The position numbers and the translations under genes are program-made. Below are positions 1-8,447 of a stretch of 64,000 nt of DNA, one piece after another. The number at the start of each line of letters is the position of its first letter. The first letter of the stretch is position 1. Under the pieces are notes generated by a model. The model saw nothing but the letters and a program-made list of their open reading frames with translations, was not told where the DNA came from and searched no databases. Source of the DNA: Negativicutes bacterium (GTDB lineage: Bacteria; Bacillota_C; Negativicutes; Sporomusales_B; JARLHX01); assembly GCA_031292035.1 (NCBI GenBank), contig JARLHX010000387.1, forward strand, positions 122,343 to 186,342. The letters are read 5' to 3'.

Positions 1-26
1 GAATCGCATGTAAAGGAGATGGGGTA

Positions 27-3000
27 ATGGTCAGCACGAAAATTAGAACCATTGATCAAACAAACCCTACTATCTACGCTTACACCACTCCGAATGATGC
101 GTCAAAAAAGGGTTGGGTCAAGATCGGCTATACAGATCGCGATGCTGAGACGCGCATCAAGGAGCAGACGCATACTTCCGATACAAAGTATGAATTGCTC
201 TGGTCACACGATGCAAGATATGACGGCGGCGAGTATTTTACCGATGATGACTTCCATTGGTACTTGAAGCAATGCGGTATTGAACGGGGCAAATTTCAGC
301 ACTCAGGGAGGTCATCTGAGTGGTTTAATTTCGGCGAGGGAAAAGAGAAGCAAGCTGAAGAGCTGTTTAAGAAATTCGTATTCAGAGATTACAGTCAGAT
401 ACAATCTCCCGCCCAAGGGACACAGTACCAGCTCCGGGAGGAGCAAGCCGATGCTGTTGAGCGTACACTTGCATATATGAAATCAGGGAAGGAACCGGCG
501 GACTTTCTTTGGAATGCAAAGCCGCGTTTTGGAAAGACCCTTGCGACTTATGATCTCGTCCGTAAGGGCAGTTTTAGCCATGTCCTGATAGTCACCAATC
601 GTCCAGCGATTGCAAATTCTTGGTATGACGATTTTATGAAATTTATCAAATGGCAAGAACCCGATATGTTCTTTATATCCGGAACCGATTCCCTCAAGAA
701 TTCAGGCGCGTTATCACGAGAAGAGTATCTAAATACTATATTGAATTTTAACAATGTGGATCGCAGCGACCTCAAGCAAATAGCTTTTGTGAGTCTGCAG
801 GATTTGAAGGGATCGATCTCTTTTGGCGGCTACATTGAAAAGCTCGAGTGGGTAGCCGAGACCAAGTGGGATCTGCTCGTCGTTGATGAGGCGCATGAAG
901 GGGTGGATACATCAAAGACCGATTGGGCGTTCTCAAGAATAATACGGAAATTCACGCTGCATATGTCCGGTACTCCCTTTAAGGCCATCGCAAATAACAA
1001 ATTCAGCGCGGAGCAAATATACAACTGGTCATATGCCGACGAGCAAGAAAAAAAGGGGAACTGGGACTACGATAAGGGCAGCAATCCATATGGGGTATTG
1101 CCTCAGCTCAACATGTTCACATTCCAGCTCTCCGCGATGATTGAGGAGAAGCTTCTTGAAGGGCAGACCATAGGGGAAACCACTTATGATTTTGCATTTG
1201 ATCTCAATGAGTTTTTCTCTGTCGAAGAAGGGAAGACAACTTTCAAACACGAGAAGGACGTAAAGAAGTGGTTAGAGAGATTGACGAAAAACGAAAAGTA
1301 TCCATTCTCGACTCCTGCCCTACGAAAGGAGCTGAAGCACACGTTCTGGCTCCTCGACAGAGTTGCCAGCGCAAAGGCTTTGGCAAAGCTACTCGGTGAT
1401 GACGCGGCGTTCATGCACCACAAGATAATAATCGCTGCCGGTGACGGCAGGGATCTCGCCGAGGAATCAGAGGATTTTGTCTCAAATGAAAAGAGTTACG
1501 ATAAGGTGCGTAAGGCCATCGCCGAAAACGAGTACACAATCACGATCAGCGTCGGTCAGCTTACCACCGGAGTGACCATCCCCGAATGGACAGCGGTGAT
1601 GATGCTGAGCAATGTCTCCAGCCCGGCTTTATATATGCAGGCAGCATTCCGCTCACAGAACCCTTATCACTACGAGAAAAACGGCAAATACTACAAAAAA
1701 GAAAACGCCTATATTTTCGACTTTGCCCCTGACCGCACCTTGGTGATGTTCGATGACTTTGCAAATAAGCTGGTTGGTGATGGCAACGTTAGCGCCAAGG
1801 ATCGCCCCGCGAATATCAAAAGGCTGCTTAATTTCTTTCCTGTCATCGGCGAGGATGAACACGGCACCATGGTGCCTTTGGACGCAACGCAGGTGCTCAC
1901 AATTCCAAGAACCATATTGGCCACAGAGGTGGTCAAGCGCGGCTTTATGAGCAACTTGCTATTTGCCAATATTTCTGGGATATTCTCTTTACCAAAAGAG
2001 ATCGTCGAGGGTATCTTAAGCGGGCTTCCGGTCGAAAAGCAAGGAAAAAAGGATATGTCTGCATCCGCTGTTGATTTGACAGGGATAGAGGTTGACGAAG
2101 ACGGCAACGTGGTAGTGCCGCCTGAGACTGTGATAAACAAACAAAACGAGCTGTTTGGCTCTAAAGTGTATGATATCTCGCCGTTAACAGATGCCATTGA
2201 ACAGTCCTTCGCGGGAGTTCCATCAAAAGATCCTGTTCCGCAGAATGTCACCGCCAAGATTGTTGATGTTGCCATGGACTTAGCGAAACCAATCATCGTG
2301 GACACGCTTAAGACCGGTTTTGAGTTGACAAATGCGCAAGCAGATAAGATTGAAAAAAAGCTCAAGGATGCTATTACCGAAAAAATAACGAAGGTCGAGA
2401 ATGAAAATTACCGGAAACAGTTTGAGGTCAAGAAGAAGGCTAACGAGGAAATCAAGGTTGCAGAGAAGTCGCTCAGGGAAGATGAGCTCGAATCGGCTAT
2501 CAAAGAGATAGAAGCCAAGCAGCAAGCGGAATTTGATAGAATGCAAGCTGAGTTTACGAAGAACCTCAACGAAACAATCAGAGAAACCATCGAAGAACAG
2601 AAGACCATACAGGTCGAAGAACAAGCAAGGATCAAGGCAGAGAAAAATAAGGATTCCAAGGAAGAAGAAGTCCGAGGCCATCTTCGCGGATTTGCGCGAA
2701 CAATTCCGAGTTTCCTGATGGCATATGGGGTCCGAGATACAAAGCTCAGCAACTTCGATAACTATACCCCTGAAGAAGTATTTTTTGAAGTGACCGGAAT
2801 CACGGAGGGGCAGTTCAGATTCTTGCGAGACGGCGGGTCATATATCGACGAAAATACCGGTGAAGAAAAATATTATAGCGGAGGACTGTTCAACGAAATA
2901 GTATTCGATGAGGCGATACAGGAATTCTTGAATATACGAGAAAGGCTCGCAGATTATTTTGATGAATCCCGTGAAGAGGATGTTTTCAACTATATTCCTC

Positions 3001-3410
3001 CGCAGGAGACTAATCAGATTTACACGCCGAAACAAGTGGTAAAGATGATGGTACAAAAACTGGAGGATGAAGATCCGCATGTATTTGAAGATCCCGACAA
3101 GACCTTTATCGATTTATTCATGAAGTCCGGACTTTATATCACAGAATTGGTAAAACGCCTGTTCAACAACTCGGTAATGAAAGAGAAGATACCTGATAAC
3201 GACGAGCGATTAAAGCACATCCTCGAAAAGCAACTGTATGGGCTTGCACCCAGCGATATTATCTATCACATTGCGACGAATTATATTTTCAGTTTTGATA
3301 CGGAAAACAGAATCAGTCGTAAGCATTTCAAGAACGTCGATACTAGACCTGCTGTCAAGGCGGGGAAACTTGATGAATTATTGGCTGCAACATTCGATGA
3401 CTTGAAATAA
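27..3410 (+). CDS. GIY-YIG nuclease / DEAH helicase fusion, restriction-type
   Basis: A 1127-aa protein. Residues about 15-105 look like a T5orf172-type GIY-YIG nuclease (IYAYTTP, then WVKIGYTDRD). Residues about 135-560 are a superfamily 2 helicase with a Walker A-like RFGKT near 165-171 and a DEAH box near 287-290. Residues about 800-890 are a charged coiled coil. The C-terminus carries IYTPKQVV and then FIDLFMKSG, which resemble the SAM-binding start of N6-adenine methyltransferases, but no NPPY follows, so that part looks non-catalytic. The ATG overlaps an upstream in-frame stop (TAATG), so it is probably coupled to a gene before the window, plausibly the modification methylase. Role as the restriction subunit of an R-M or defence system is inferred from domains. 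Confidence 0.8.
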   Translation: MVSTKIRTIDQTNPTIYAYTTPNDASKKGWVKIGYTDRDAETRIKEQTHTSDTKYELLWSHDARYDGGEYFTDDDFHWYLKQCGIERGKFQHSGRSSEWFNFGEGKEKQAEELFKKFVFRDYSQIQSPAQGTQYQLREEQADAVERTLAYMKSGKEPADFLWNAKPRFGKTLATYDLVRKGSFSHVLIVTNRPAIANSWYDDFMKFIKWQEPDMFFISGTDSLKNSGALSREEYLNTILNFNNVDRSDLKQIAFVSLQDLKGSISFGGYIEKLEWVAETKWDLLVVDEAHEGVDTSKTDWAFSRIIRKFTLHMSGTPFKAIANNKFSAEQIYNWSYADEQEKKGNWDYDKGSNPYGVLPQLNMFTFQLSAMIEEKLLEGQTIGETTYDFAFDLNEFFSVEEGKTTFKHEKDVKKWLERLTKNEKYPFSTPALRKELKHTFWLLDRVASAKALAKLLGDDAAFMHHKIIIAAGDGRDLAEESEDFVSNEKSYDKVRKAIAENEYTITISVGQLTTGVTIPEWTAVMMLSNVSSPALYMQAAFRSQNPYHYEKNGKYYKKENAYIFDFAPDRTLVMFDDFANKLVGDGNVSAKDRPANIKRLLNFFPVIGEDEHGTMVPLDATQVLTIPRTILATEVVKRGFMSNLLFANISGIFSLPKEIVEGILSGLPVEKQGKKDMSASAVDLTGIEVDEDGNVVVPPETVINKQNELFGSKVYDISPLTDAIEQSFAGVPSKDPVPQNVTAKIVDVAMDLAKPIIVDTLKTGFELTNAQADKIEKKLKDAITEKITKVENENYRKQFEVKKKANEEIKVAEKSLREDELESAIKEIEAKQQAEFDRMQAEFTKNLNETIRETIEEQKTIQVEEQARIKAEKNKDSKEEEVRGHLRGFARTIPSFLMAYGVRDTKLSNFDNYTPEEVFFEVTGITEGQFRFLRDGGSYIDENTGEEKYYSGGLFNEIVFDEAIQEFLNIRERLADYFDESREEDVFNYIPPQETNQIYTPKQVVKMMVQKLEDEDPHVFEDPDKTFIDLFMKSGLYITELVKRLFNNSVMKEKIPDNDERLKHILEKQLYGLAPSDIIYHIATNYIFSFDTENRISRKHFKNVDTRPAVKAGKLDELLAATFDDLK

Positions 3411-3480
3411 TCATGAAAACATCAGAGTTACATCATCGAACCGATACCCCAAAAGCCTTTGTGTGATTACCGTATGCGAC

Positions 3481-3517
3481 AGAAAGCTTGGAAAATCAAC
3501 GATTTTCCAAGCTTTCT
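3481..3517. repeat. Perfect 17-bp hairpin
   Basis: Two perfectly complementary 17-base arms around a 3-base loop. Each arm contains AAGCTT, itself a palindrome, and the apex is AAATC-AAC-GATTT. No T-run follows, so it is not a canonical terminator, although it could end the upstream gene. A hairpin of the same design occurs at 34692-34724. Confidence 0.6.
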
Positions 3518-3522
3518 AAAAC

Positions 3523-3564
3523 GGTGGAGACGGTCGGGATAAAACCGATGACCTTCTGAATATC
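3523..3564 (-). pseudogene. Possible tRNA 3'-half relic
   Basis: Read on the minus strand, AGAAGGTC is followed by a T-arm-like CATCGGTTTTATCCCGACC and CGTCTCCACC. This resembles a tRNA variable loop, T arm and acceptor strand, with the TTCGATC loop changed to TTTTATC. No 5' half is present. It could be an old attachment-site scar. Weak call based on resemblance only. Confidence 0.25.
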
Positions 3565-3833
3565 ATTTCAAGAAAAAGATTTTTTTGCAAATGTTAAGGG
3601 GCATTGTTACTTTTTAAAAGCAAAGGGAAATTAAATGCGTTTTCCCGACCAAACCGACCACTCGTTCCGGGTGTTACCGTGACACTCGGGGGCGTTCCCC
3701 TTTTCTCACCCTATGGCAATGCCCAATGGGTCGTCTTTTCTGTCACTCAAAGTCGAGCATGTCTACAAGCGGAATTGAAGAAACCCAGACCTCAGTAAAA
3801 GTAGGACAATACATAGCAATAAAACTGTAGGAA

Positions 3834-3864
3834 AAGGCGGGAGTGATCCCGCCTTCTTTATTTT
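3834..3864 (+). terminator. Rho-independent terminator
   Basis: 9-bp GC-rich stem (AAGGCGGGA with TCCCGCCTT) and a 4-base loop, followed by CTTTATTTT. Confidence 0.7.
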
Positions 3865-3971
3865 ATCTGCTATATTATCCCGCCCCCAATTAAAGTGAGA
3901 CAATGACTTTTCCAGGAGACCGTGCACGAAAGTGATACAAACATTACCAGACAAAACTAAGCTGTTTTCTC

Positions 3972-4001
3972 TTGATCGGGGGAACAGTTTTAGTTTACAA
4001 T
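3972..4001 (+). promoter_or_regulatory. Candidate promoter of the immunity operon
   Basis: TTGATC and TACAAT separated by 18 bases, immediately upstream of the operator at 4006-4023 and the XRE gene. Predicted by eye. Confidence 0.45.
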
Positions 4002-4005
4002 AAAC

Positions 4006-4023
4006 GTAAGCAAGGTTGCTTAC
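4006..4023. promoter_or_regulatory. Operator O1 (GTAAGC-N6-GCTTAC)
   Basis: Inverted repeat GTAAGCAAGGTTGCTTAC just before the repressor gene. The same GTAAGC-N6-GCTTAC architecture recurs at 5234-5251, right after the ImmA-like gene. This is the arrangement expected for a dimeric XRE repressor controlling itself and the divergent or downstream early operon. Confidence 0.6.
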
Positions 4024-4051
4024 ATGCTAGCATGCTTTGAGGATGTGTGAA

Positions 4052-4432
4052 ATGGATCAAGATGACTTGAAATTCGGAGAGTACGTTGCCAAGAGAAGAC
4101 TCGACTTAGGGATTACCCTTAGGGGTATGGCAGACCGGCTTGAAATTACTGCGGCTTACCTTAGTGACATTGAAAAAGGGCGCCGCAACCCGCCAGACAA
4201 AACCCTGCTAGAAAAGATGACGGTCGAGCTCATGATCACAGGGGATGCGAAGAACCTGTTGTTCGATTTGGCAGGTGAAGGTCGCAAAGAAGTGTCAGCA
4301 GACTTGCCGGATTACATCATGACAAGCGATGTGGTTAGAGCGGCTCTGCGGACAGCAAAAGGAGTAGCAACCGAAGACGATTGGCAGCAATTTATCAAAA
4401 AACTACAGGAGAAGGGAAAACGTGAGGATTAA
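4052..4432 (+). CDS. XRE-family repressor (ImmR-like)
   Basis: A 126-aa protein with an N-terminal helix-turn-helix of the XRE/Cro type; RRLDLGITLRGMADRLEIT then SDIEKGRRNPP is the classic signature. The ATG at 4052 has TGAGG nine bases upstream, better than an upstream in-frame ATG. Its last bases overlap the GTG of the metallopeptidase gene, so the two are translationally coupled. By analogy with ICEBs1 ImmR/ImmA, it would maintain lysogeny until its partner peptidase cleaves it. The two GTAAGC-N6-GCTTAC sites are its likely operators. Confidence 0.8.
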   Translation: MDQDDLKFGEYVAKRRLDLGITLRGMADRLEITAAYLSDIEKGRRNPPDKTLLEKMTVELMITGDAKNLLFDLAGEGRKEVSADLPDYIMTSDVVRAALRTAKGVATEDDWQQFIKKLQEKGKRED

Positions 4433-5201
4433 ATTTGATTACCGCAAAAGGTCGAATGGCCTGCCTATTCTTTCCATGAAAGAAATAGACGGCATCGCGG
4501 AGTTGATTCTATCCGACTTCAATGTTTCCATTCTAAAAGAACCTACTCCAGTAGATATGGAATCCTTGCTGGAGTTTTATCTGGGAGTAGGTCTGGATTA
4601 TCAAAATTTGACCCACAATAAGGCCATCTTAGGAATGACGGTTTTCAACGACTGCCGTATTCCTGTGTACGATGCGTACAATAAAACTGTCAAGATCATC
4701 CCGGTCAGTGCGAAAACCGTAATGATCGATAACCTCCTTCTAAAACAACACCAGAAAGGAAGGTATCGGTTTACCCTTGGGCACGAGGCGAGCCACTGGA
4801 TACTTCACCGGGACAAATATCTGGAGAATAAAAAACAAACATGTTTGTTCAAAGTCGAGGAGGCTCTACCTTCAGTAAAATGTCGGGCCGCCGATATCGA
4901 AAACAGTAGCTGGTGCAGATCCATCACGACCGACCACGACTTGATGGAATGGCAGGCAGATCGAATGGCGTCCGCCTTGTTAATGCCGAAACGAACCTTT
5001 CTTCTCGCAGTTCAGGAGATATTAGAACAGGGTGGTATTCATGAAGAAGGTATTCCCGGAGGAATATGGGATATGATTATTCGGACGGTCACTTCCAAGA
5101 TCGCGGAAATATTTCAGGTTTCGCAGCAGGCCGCACGGATACGATTCGACCAACTAGGTTTTATAAGAGATGAAGACGAGAGGCAGCAAATGCTATTTTA
5201 A
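4422..5201 (+). CDS. ImmA/IrrE-type metallopeptidase
   Basis: A 259-aa protein with zinc-peptidase motif HEASH at residues 121-125 and a downstream EWQADRMASALLMP stretch (near 176) typical of ImmA/IrrE (DUF955) peptidases. The GTG start overlaps the end of the repressor gene. The family cleaves partner XRE repressors to trigger derepression, often after DNA damage, so this is the likely induction switch of the prophage. Function is inferred from family and pairing. Confidence 0.85.
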   Translation: MRIKFDYRKRSNGLPILSMKEIDGIAELILSDFNVSILKEPTPVDMESLLEFYLGVGLDYQNLTHNKAILGMTVFNDCRIPVYDAYNKTVKIIPVSAKTVMIDNLLLKQHQKGRYRFTLGHEASHWILHRDKYLENKKQTCLFKVEEALPSVKCRAADIENSSWCRSITTDHDLMEWQADRMASALLMPKRTFLLAVQEILEQGGIHEEGIPGGIWDMIIRTVTSKIAEIFQVSQQAARIRFDQLGFIRDEDERQQMLF

Positions 5202-5233
5202 GATCCACTGTCCTCTCTTTTTTTTACCTTCTT

Positions 5234-5251
5234 GTAAGCTTTTATGCTTAC
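5234..5251. promoter_or_regulatory. Operator O2 (GTAAGC-N6-GCTTAC)
   Basis: GTAAGCTTTTATGCTTAC, extended by CTT/AAG on each side. Arms and spacer length match the operator at 4006-4023. It lies between the ImmA-like gene and the Com-like gene, so it probably controls the early operon. It follows a run of T after the upstream stop and could also act as a terminator hairpin. Confidence 0.6.
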
Positions 5252-5299
5252 AAGATGACATGGAATATCAAACATTATCGGTAGTAAAGGAGTAATACC

Positions 5300-5464
5300 A
5301 TGCCCGAACGGGTTAAATGTCCTTTTTGCCAGCAGCGACTATTTGACCTCAGGTCAAAAGATGTTGAACTTGAGATAAAGTGCCCCAAATGTAAGAGGAT
5401 CGTCAGCATTATAAAACACCAACAAAATAACATGCATACCGAGCAACGGAACCAAGCGGTCTAG
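5300..5464 (+). CDS. Com-like zinc-ribbon protein
   Basis: A 54-aa protein starting at an ATG with AAAGGAG eight bases upstream. Two CxxC knuckles (VKCPFC and IKCPKC) are spaced as in the small Com protein of phage Mu, which regulates translation of the DNA-modification gene mom. No mom-like gene is visible here, so the target is unknown. First gene after operator O2. The family call is by motif only. Confidence 0.65.
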   Translation: MPERVKCPFCQQRLFDLRSKDVELEIKCPKCKRIVSIIKHQQNNMHTEQRNQAV

Positions 5465-5486
5465 AACCGTTTCGAGTTACCAAATG

Positions 5487-5534
5487 GCCGGATGATTGCC
5501 AAGTAATTGGCTTTCATCCGGCTATTTTTTTTTT
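5487..5534 (+). terminator. Terminator after Com-like gene
   Basis: GCCGGATGA pairs with TCATCCGGC around an 18-base loop, followed by a long T tract. It separates the Com-like gene from the sigma-like gene. Confidence 0.7.
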
Positions 5535-5563
5535 GCCCAAAAATCGGAGGAGGAAAAATTAGC

Positions 5564-5974
5564 ATGAAAATTCGGTACCAATTCGTAACTGGCGAGGCTG
5601 TGGAAATTGAGGTTCCGGATGATATTGGCGAGGTCGCGATTGCAATAGATAAGGATATCCAAAAGATTGACAGACGTGAAACCCGCCGCCACAACTCGGT
5701 GGAGGAACTAGCTGGAAAAGGCCGGCAGTTTCAGGATGAGGACATCAACATTGAGGAAGCTGTCGTGAAAGGTGAGGAACAAGCGCTATTACTTAAGGCA
5801 ATGGACCAGCTTCTTCCACAACAACGTCTGCTGATTCAAAAAGTGTTTTTGGATGGCAAGTCAATATCTGAAATTGCTCGTGCGGAAGGCGTTGACGAAT
5901 CATCTGTTCGTGAACGCCTAAATCGAGTATATAAAAAGCTTAAAAATATTTTAAATTTAACCCCCCGAAATTGA
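5564..5974 (+). CDS. Sigma-70 region 4-like transcription factor
   Basis: A 136-aa protein. The C-terminal half (about residues 75-130) is a sigma region 4 helix-turn-helix: LLPQQRLLIQKVFLDG, then SISEIARAEGVDESSVRERL. The N-terminal half is an acidic domain without a clear region 2. The ATG at 5564 follows GGAGGAGG at good spacing. Phages use such proteins as early or middle transcription regulators; this one could also act as an anti-sigma-type or RinA-like activator. Confidence 0.7.
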   Translation: MKIRYQFVTGEAVEIEVPDDIGEVAIAIDKDIQKIDRRETRRHNSVEELAGKGRQFQDEDINIEEAVVKGEEQALLLKAMDQLLPQQRLLIQKVFLDGKSISEIARAEGVDESSVRERLNRVYKKLKNILNLTPRN

Positions 5975-6040
5975 GTTTCCCGTGGCTTTATATTAGAGGC
6001 ACTATTAAGCCTCAAAAAACCGTGAAGGAGGCGAAACTGA

Positions 6041-6193
6041 ATGTCAACCATCAGAATCACAATTACCAGTGAAAAGACCGCAGATGTTGTGATTACAGAA
6101 CAAAGGCCCGAAGCTATATCCGCAAAAAGAAAAGAAGCGCTGGCGCAGCTTGATGCGTTGTTTAAGCCGGTACTGAAGAATACGGGTAAATGA
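6041..6193 (+). CDS. Small conserved-looking protein, 50 aa
   Basis: ATG at 6041 preceded by GAAGGAGG. The N-terminal half is beta-prone and Ile/Thr-rich, and the C-terminal half is a basic helix (KRKEALAQLDALF). It ends one base before the next ATG (TGACATG). Not recognised; position in the early operon suggests a regulatory or takeover function, which is unproven. Confidence 0.55.
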   Translation: MSTIRITITSEKTADVVITEQRPEAISAKRKEALAQLDALFKPVLKNTGK

Positions 6194-6194
6194 C

Positions 6195-6413
6195 ATGCAA
6201 TTAAACAAAGCCAGGGTCAAAGAGCTAATCAATGGTCGCGATTTATCCCAAAACCAGCTAGCTGCGCAGATTGGAGTTAGTCGAGGATCTTTATCTAACG
6301 CATTATCCGGTAGGCGTGGCGTGGGGCGAAAGTTGCTGGCCGGCTTGCTCAGGATTTTACCGGGTGAAACTCTAGCCAGCTTAATCGTCAGTGAAAGGCA
6401 GGATGAAAATTGA
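6195..6413 (+). CDS. Small XRE-family regulator
   Basis: A 72-aa protein consisting almost entirely of a helix-turn-helix: LSQNQLAAQIGVSRGSLSNA followed by LSGRRGVG. Coupled at both ends: it starts two bases after the previous stop, and its stop overlaps the TTG of the next gene. Probably a second phage regulator, Cro-like or for early genes. Confidence 0.75.
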   Translation: MQLNKARVKELINGRDLSQNQLAAQIGVSRGSLSNALSGRRGVGRKLLAGLLRILPGETLASLIVSERQDEN

Positions 6414-6754
6414 AACTTGTGTATGTTTGCTCACCGCTTCGTGGTGACGTAGAACGGAATGTCCGCAAAGCAAATGGCTACTGCCTGTTCGCTGCAAAGC
6501 AGTCGGTTCTACCAATTGCCCCACAGGTCATGTTCACCGGGTTTCTGGACGATGCCATACCGGAAGAACGGCAGACCGGGCTAGCGCTTGGCTTAGAGAT
6601 TCTTAAGTTGTGCAGTGAAGTTTGGGTTTTCGGCGAGAAGATTTCAGAGGGTATGCAGGCTGAAATCAAGGCGGCAGTGGACCTCGGAATCCCGGTTCTA
6701 AACTTTAACGAGAGGTGCGAAAGGAAAGGGGACAATCCTGCAAATCGTCGGTGA
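6410..6754 (+). CDS. DUF4406-like (nucleoside 2-deoxyribosyltransferase fold)
   Basis: A 114-aa protein starting at a TTG that overlaps the previous stop (TTGA). VYVCSPLRGDVERNVRKA and the later EVWVFGEKISEGMQAEI match the SPxRG and GxxISxGMxxEI patterns of DUF4406, a phage family related to nucleoside 2-deoxyribosyltransferases. It may act on the nucleotide pool, consistent with other nucleotide enzymes nearby. Enzyme activity is not established for the family. Confidence 0.7.
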   Translation: MKLVYVCSPLRGDVERNVRKANGYCLFAAKQSVLPIAPQVMFTGFLDDAIPEERQTGLALGLEILKLCSEVWVFGEKISEGMQAEIKAAVDLGIPVLNFNERCERKGDNPANRR

Positions 6755-6810
6755 CTCAATTGTAATCAAAGACCGCGTCCGTAAAGATTATGGCAAAGGA
6801 GAGAAACAAC

Positions 6811-7275
6811 TTGGCAAAAGTCACTGTAAATATTGAAGCAGACAGCCCTGCGGATTTCCACACTGCGCTCCAGGCGCTGATCGGGGGCGCCGGCGCTCCG
6901 GCTGCGGAGGGCTTACCCGAAACTGCAGCTGCGGCACAAGAACCGGCTAAGCCGGCGAGAAACAAGAAAACAGCTGACAACAAGCAGCCTGAACCAGTCG
7001 CCGAAACACCGGACGCTGCTCCAGTTCCGGCCGTCGATCCGACGCCGCCCGCTAAGGAGAAGCCCACACAAATTGCCCGCGATGACCTGCGTGACGCCAT
7101 GCAGACGTTGAAGACCTTGATTACGAGGCAACTGGTGGCTGAATTCAGCGGTAAAGCTCTGGAAGAAAGGCCCAGGCTGAGTGACGTACCAACCGAAAAA
7201 TACGCCGACATGATGACAGAGGCTAAGCGGCTTTCGCAGTTGCCTGAGAACATAAAGCAGGATGCAAATGAGTAA
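6811..7275 (+). CDS. Phage protein with Ala/Pro-rich linker, 154 aa
   Basis: TTG at 6811 is preceded by AAAGGAGA at good spacing; an ATG at 6790 is possible but has no ribosome binding site. Residues about 25-90 are an Ala/Pro/Lys-rich low-complexity linker; the C-terminal third is helical (DDLRDAMQTLKTLITRQL). Its last codons overlap the start of the DUF2800 gene. Not recognised; the position suggests a DNA metabolism accessory protein. Confidence 0.6.
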   Translation: MAKVTVNIEADSPADFHTALQALIGGAGAPAAEGLPETAAAAQEPAKPARNKKTADNKQPEPVAETPDAAPVPAVDPTPPAKEKPTQIARDDLRDAMQTLKTLITRQLVAEFSGKALEERPRLSDVPTEKYADMMTEAKRLSQLPENIKQDANE

Positions 7276-8437
7276 ACACGCACTACTCTCGGCGTCCAGC
7301 GCTAAACGATGGATGAGCTGCCCACCTAGCGCGAGGGTCGAGAGCGCCATGCCGGAGCAGCAGAGCCTTTTCGCTACCGAGGGCAGTTTCGCCCACGATG
7401 TCGCCCACATGCTGCTGGTGGAACAACTGGGGCGCATGGACGCTGCGGGCCTGGCGGAGTGGAAGGTCCAGCTTGCGGCCGATGCTCTTTACACCAAGGA
7501 CCTGCTTGATTATGTACAGATATACGTCGACCTGGTGGTAGAAAAAATCAACGCTGCGCGCGCGGTGTCGCGTGACGCGGTGATCCTCCTGGAACAAAAG
7601 CTGGACTATTCCCCTTGGGCGCCCGGCGGCTATGGGACCGGCGACGTGGTTCTGTACGCGGACGGCTTTTGCGAGGTTATTGATCTCAAATATGGGAAAG
7701 GCGTCCCGGTGTCGGCGGAGGAAAACCCCCAGCTGCGCTTGTATGGCCTGGGCGCCCTTAACCGGGAAGATGTCCACCTTTACAGCATTGACGCTGCAAT
7801 CATGACGATCGTACAACCTCGGCTCGACAGCATCACCAGCGAAACCCTGGCCGTCACCGATCTTCTGACCTGGGCCGAGACTGAGGTAAAACCGAAGGCC
7901 CAGCTGGCCTATGCAGGAAAAGGCGAATACTGCGCCGGCAATTGGTGCCGGTTCTGCAAAATAAAGCACACTTGCCGGGCGCGGGCCGACCAGGCCCTGG
8001 TGCTGGAATCTTTCGGCCGGGCTAAACCGCACCTGCTCACGGTTCCGGAAGTCGCCGCCATATTGGGCAAGGCCGACCTGCTTATGGCCTGGGCCGCTGA
8101 CGTGAAGTCCTGGGCACTGGAACAAGCCGAGAAGCACCGCGTTTCCTACCCCGGGTGGAAGATGGTCGAAGGCCGCAGCAACCGGGCCTATACCGATCGG
8201 CAACAAGTCGAGAGCAGGCTGCTGGACGCCGGCTACATGGCCGAAGTGATTCACAAGTACCCGGAACTGCTCGGCATCACCGAAATGGAGAAGCTGCTCG
8301 GGAGAAAGCAATTTGCGGAGCTGTTGGAGGGGCTGGTTACGAAGCCTTCCGGCAAACCAACCTTGGCGCCAATCGACGACAAACGTCCGGCGATCAACTC
8401 TCTCGAAGCTGCCCGCGCCGACTTCGCCGACGATTAG
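7268..8437 (+). CDS. DUF2800 family PD-(D/E)XK nuclease
   Basis: A 389-aa protein. HALLSASSAKRWMSCPPSAR at the start and the core GTGDVV ... EVIDLKYGKG (a D...DxK site) are typical of DUF2800, a RecB/Cas4-like phage nuclease family. A cysteine group (CAGNWCRFCKIKHTC, near residues 218-232) probably binds an Fe-S cluster or zinc as in Cas4. The ATG at 7268 overlaps the previous stop. Located with the ssDNA-binding protein, it is probably part of a phage recombination/replication module. Confidence 0.85.
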   Translation: MSKHALLSASSAKRWMSCPPSARVESAMPEQQSLFATEGSFAHDVAHMLLVEQLGRMDAAGLAEWKVQLAADALYTKDLLDYVQIYVDLVVEKINAARAVSRDAVILLEQKLDYSPWAPGGYGTGDVVLYADGFCEVIDLKYGKGVPVSAEENPQLRLYGLGALNREDVHLYSIDAAIMTIVQPRLDSITSETLAVTDLLTWAETEVKPKAQLAYAGKGEYCAGNWCRFCKIKHTCRARADQALVLESFGRAKPHLLTVPEVAAILGKADLLMAWAADVKSWALEQAEKHRVSYPGWKMVEGRSNRAYTDRQQVESRLLDAGYMAEVIHKYPELLGITEMEKLLGRKQFAELLEGLVTKPSGKPTLAPIDDKRPAINSLEAARADFADD

Positions 8438-8447
8438 GAGGACAACC

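Larger units (their letters stand above)
3411..3971. other. Non-coding stretch between restriction gene and prophage
   Basis: About 560 bases with no convincing gene. It holds a perfect hairpin (3481-3517), a tRNA-3'-end-like relic (3523-3564) and a terminator (3834-3864). ORFs here (for example 3604-3798 plus) have no ribosome binding site or recognisable domain. The left prophage boundary probably lies here or just right of it. Confidence 0.5.

Noticed and set aside
1709..2365. 218-codon minus-strand ORF inside the restriction gene
   Set aside because: Shadow of the helicase frame; Ser-rich composition without domain.
3604..3954. Small ORFs on both strands between 3.6 and 3.95 kb
   Set aside because: No ribosome binding site, no recognised motif, and the terminator at 3834 overlaps them.
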